NCBI GenBank assembly: GCA_900551005.1
Contig: URUL01000095.1
Span: forward strand, 1-6,937
DNA from: an uncultured Ruminococcus sp.
GTDB taxonomy: Bacteria; Bacillota; Clostridia; Oscillospirales; CAG-272
DNA: 6,937 bases
Reading direction: 5' to 3'
Shown: piece by piece, positions 6,619 through 6,937 of the stretch
Position numbering within the stretch: position 1 is the stretch's first letter
Layout of the letters: every line of letters begins with the position of its first letter
Position numbers and translations under genes: made by a program
The notes under the pieces: model-generated
Seen by the model: only the letters and a program-made list of their open reading frames with translations
What the model was told of the DNA's origin: nothing
Databases searched by the model: none

Positions 6619-6653
6619 GCGGGCTTTTTTGCCGTTTCGTGAGAAAAGTCCGC
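6619..6653 (+). promoter_or_regulatory. Stem-loop in the leader between the gerB-like and SleC-like genes
   Basis: GCGGGCTTTT (6619-6628) pairs over 10 bp with AAAAGTCCGC (6644-6653), including one G-T pair, around a 15-nt loop. No T tract follows, so it is not a classical terminator. It ends 10 nt before the GAAGGGAG ribosome binding site. Alternatively, GGCTTTTTT (6622-6630) could pair with AAAAAAGCC at 6562-6570 in the end of the gerB-like gene, which would resemble a large-loop terminator. The two folds exclude each other. Confidence 0.4.
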
Positions 6654-6676
6654 AAAGAACCGAAGGGAGAAAATAT

Positions 6677-6937
6677 ATGGCGGAAAATTCATCTGTGGGA
6701 TATCTCATAGTTCAGGTGGCGTCCGCATTCGGAGCCGTGCCGATACCGAATGCCACGGTCGCCGTGCGGACGGTGACGGACGGTGTCACGACGATATACT
6801 CGGTTATGATGACGGATGAGGACGGAAGAACGGAAAATCTGGAGATTCCTGCTCCCGACCCCTCCTATTCACTCATACCGGGAAGCAAGACGGTGCCGAA
6901 TTCGGCTGTCAATATAGAAGTGACGGCAGCCGGGTAT
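6677..6937 (+). CDS. N-terminal part of a SleC-like / carboxypeptidase-regulatory-domain spore protein (cut by window end)
   Basis: An open frame of 87 codons with no stop before the window end. The start is the ATG at 6677, with GAAGGGAG about 7 nt upstream. The visible part has no signal peptide or membrane segment. It reads as a compact beta-rich module: GYLIVQVASAFGAVPIPNA, a VAVRT strand, MTDEDGRTENLEIPAP and VNIEVTAAGY. This order of a hydrophobic strand, a P-x-x-A-x-V turn, a TDxxGRT turn, a PAP segment and a final GY is typical of carboxypeptidase-regulatory-like folds. It also resembles the N-terminal domain of clostridial spore cortex-lytic (SleC-type) proteins and related spore proteins. 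Its place 80 bp after a ger operon supports a role in germination, for instance cortex hydrolysis. The catalytic region, if any, lies outside the window, so the enzymatic role is an inference. Confidence 0.75.
   Translation, partial: MAENSSVGYLIVQVASAFGAVPIPNATVAVRTVTDGVTTIYSVMMTDEDGRTENLEIPAPDPSYSLIPGSKTVPNSAVNIEVTAAGY

Overview
The window looks like one end of a contig from an endospore-forming member of the Clostridia, probably a gut Oscillospiraceae/Ruminococcaceae-type organism. The taxonomic call is an inference. It rests on a GerA-family spore germination protein, AAGGAGG-type ribosome binding sites, sigma-A-type promoters with 17-bp spacers, and a TopA with four C-terminal zinc ribbons. 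The first 26 bases are not genomic: they match the 3' end of the Illumina TruSeq read-2 adapter, so the topA start is cut off by an assembly or trimming artefact.

Layout. (1) Bases 27-1894, + strand: topA (DNA topoisomerase I) lacking its N-terminal Toprim part. (2) 1895-2165: no protein gene, but rich in signals. It holds a strong bidirectional terminator, then on the minus strand a roughly 150-nt transcription unit with a near-consensus extended -10 promoter (an unclassified structured ncRNA, possibly 6S-like), then the rplS terminator. (3) 2166-2507, minus: rplS (ribosomal protein L19) with its own strong promoter and a structured leader. (4) 2641-3972, minus: a 12-TM MFS transporter with a consensus promoter. 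(5) 3973-4119: a divergent control region containing a TTTTCGCGAAAA palindrome. (6) 4120-6596, +: a two-gene, translationally coupled operon of gerA and a divergent gerB-like permease. (7) 6677-6937, +: the start of a gene resembling the N-terminal domain of SleC-type spore cortex-lytic proteins. It is preceded by a sigma-K-like promoter match and a stem-loop, and is cut by the window end.

The left half is housekeeping (DNA topology, translation) plus a transporter. The right half appears to be a spore germination locus: GerA and GerB would form the membrane germinant receptor, and the third gene may act on the cortex or spore coat. A GerC lipoprotein, normally the third receptor subunit, is not seen between gerA and gerB or directly after gerB. 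The most interesting unexplained elements are the stand-alone minus-strand RNA at about 1912-2064 and the atypical germination cluster.
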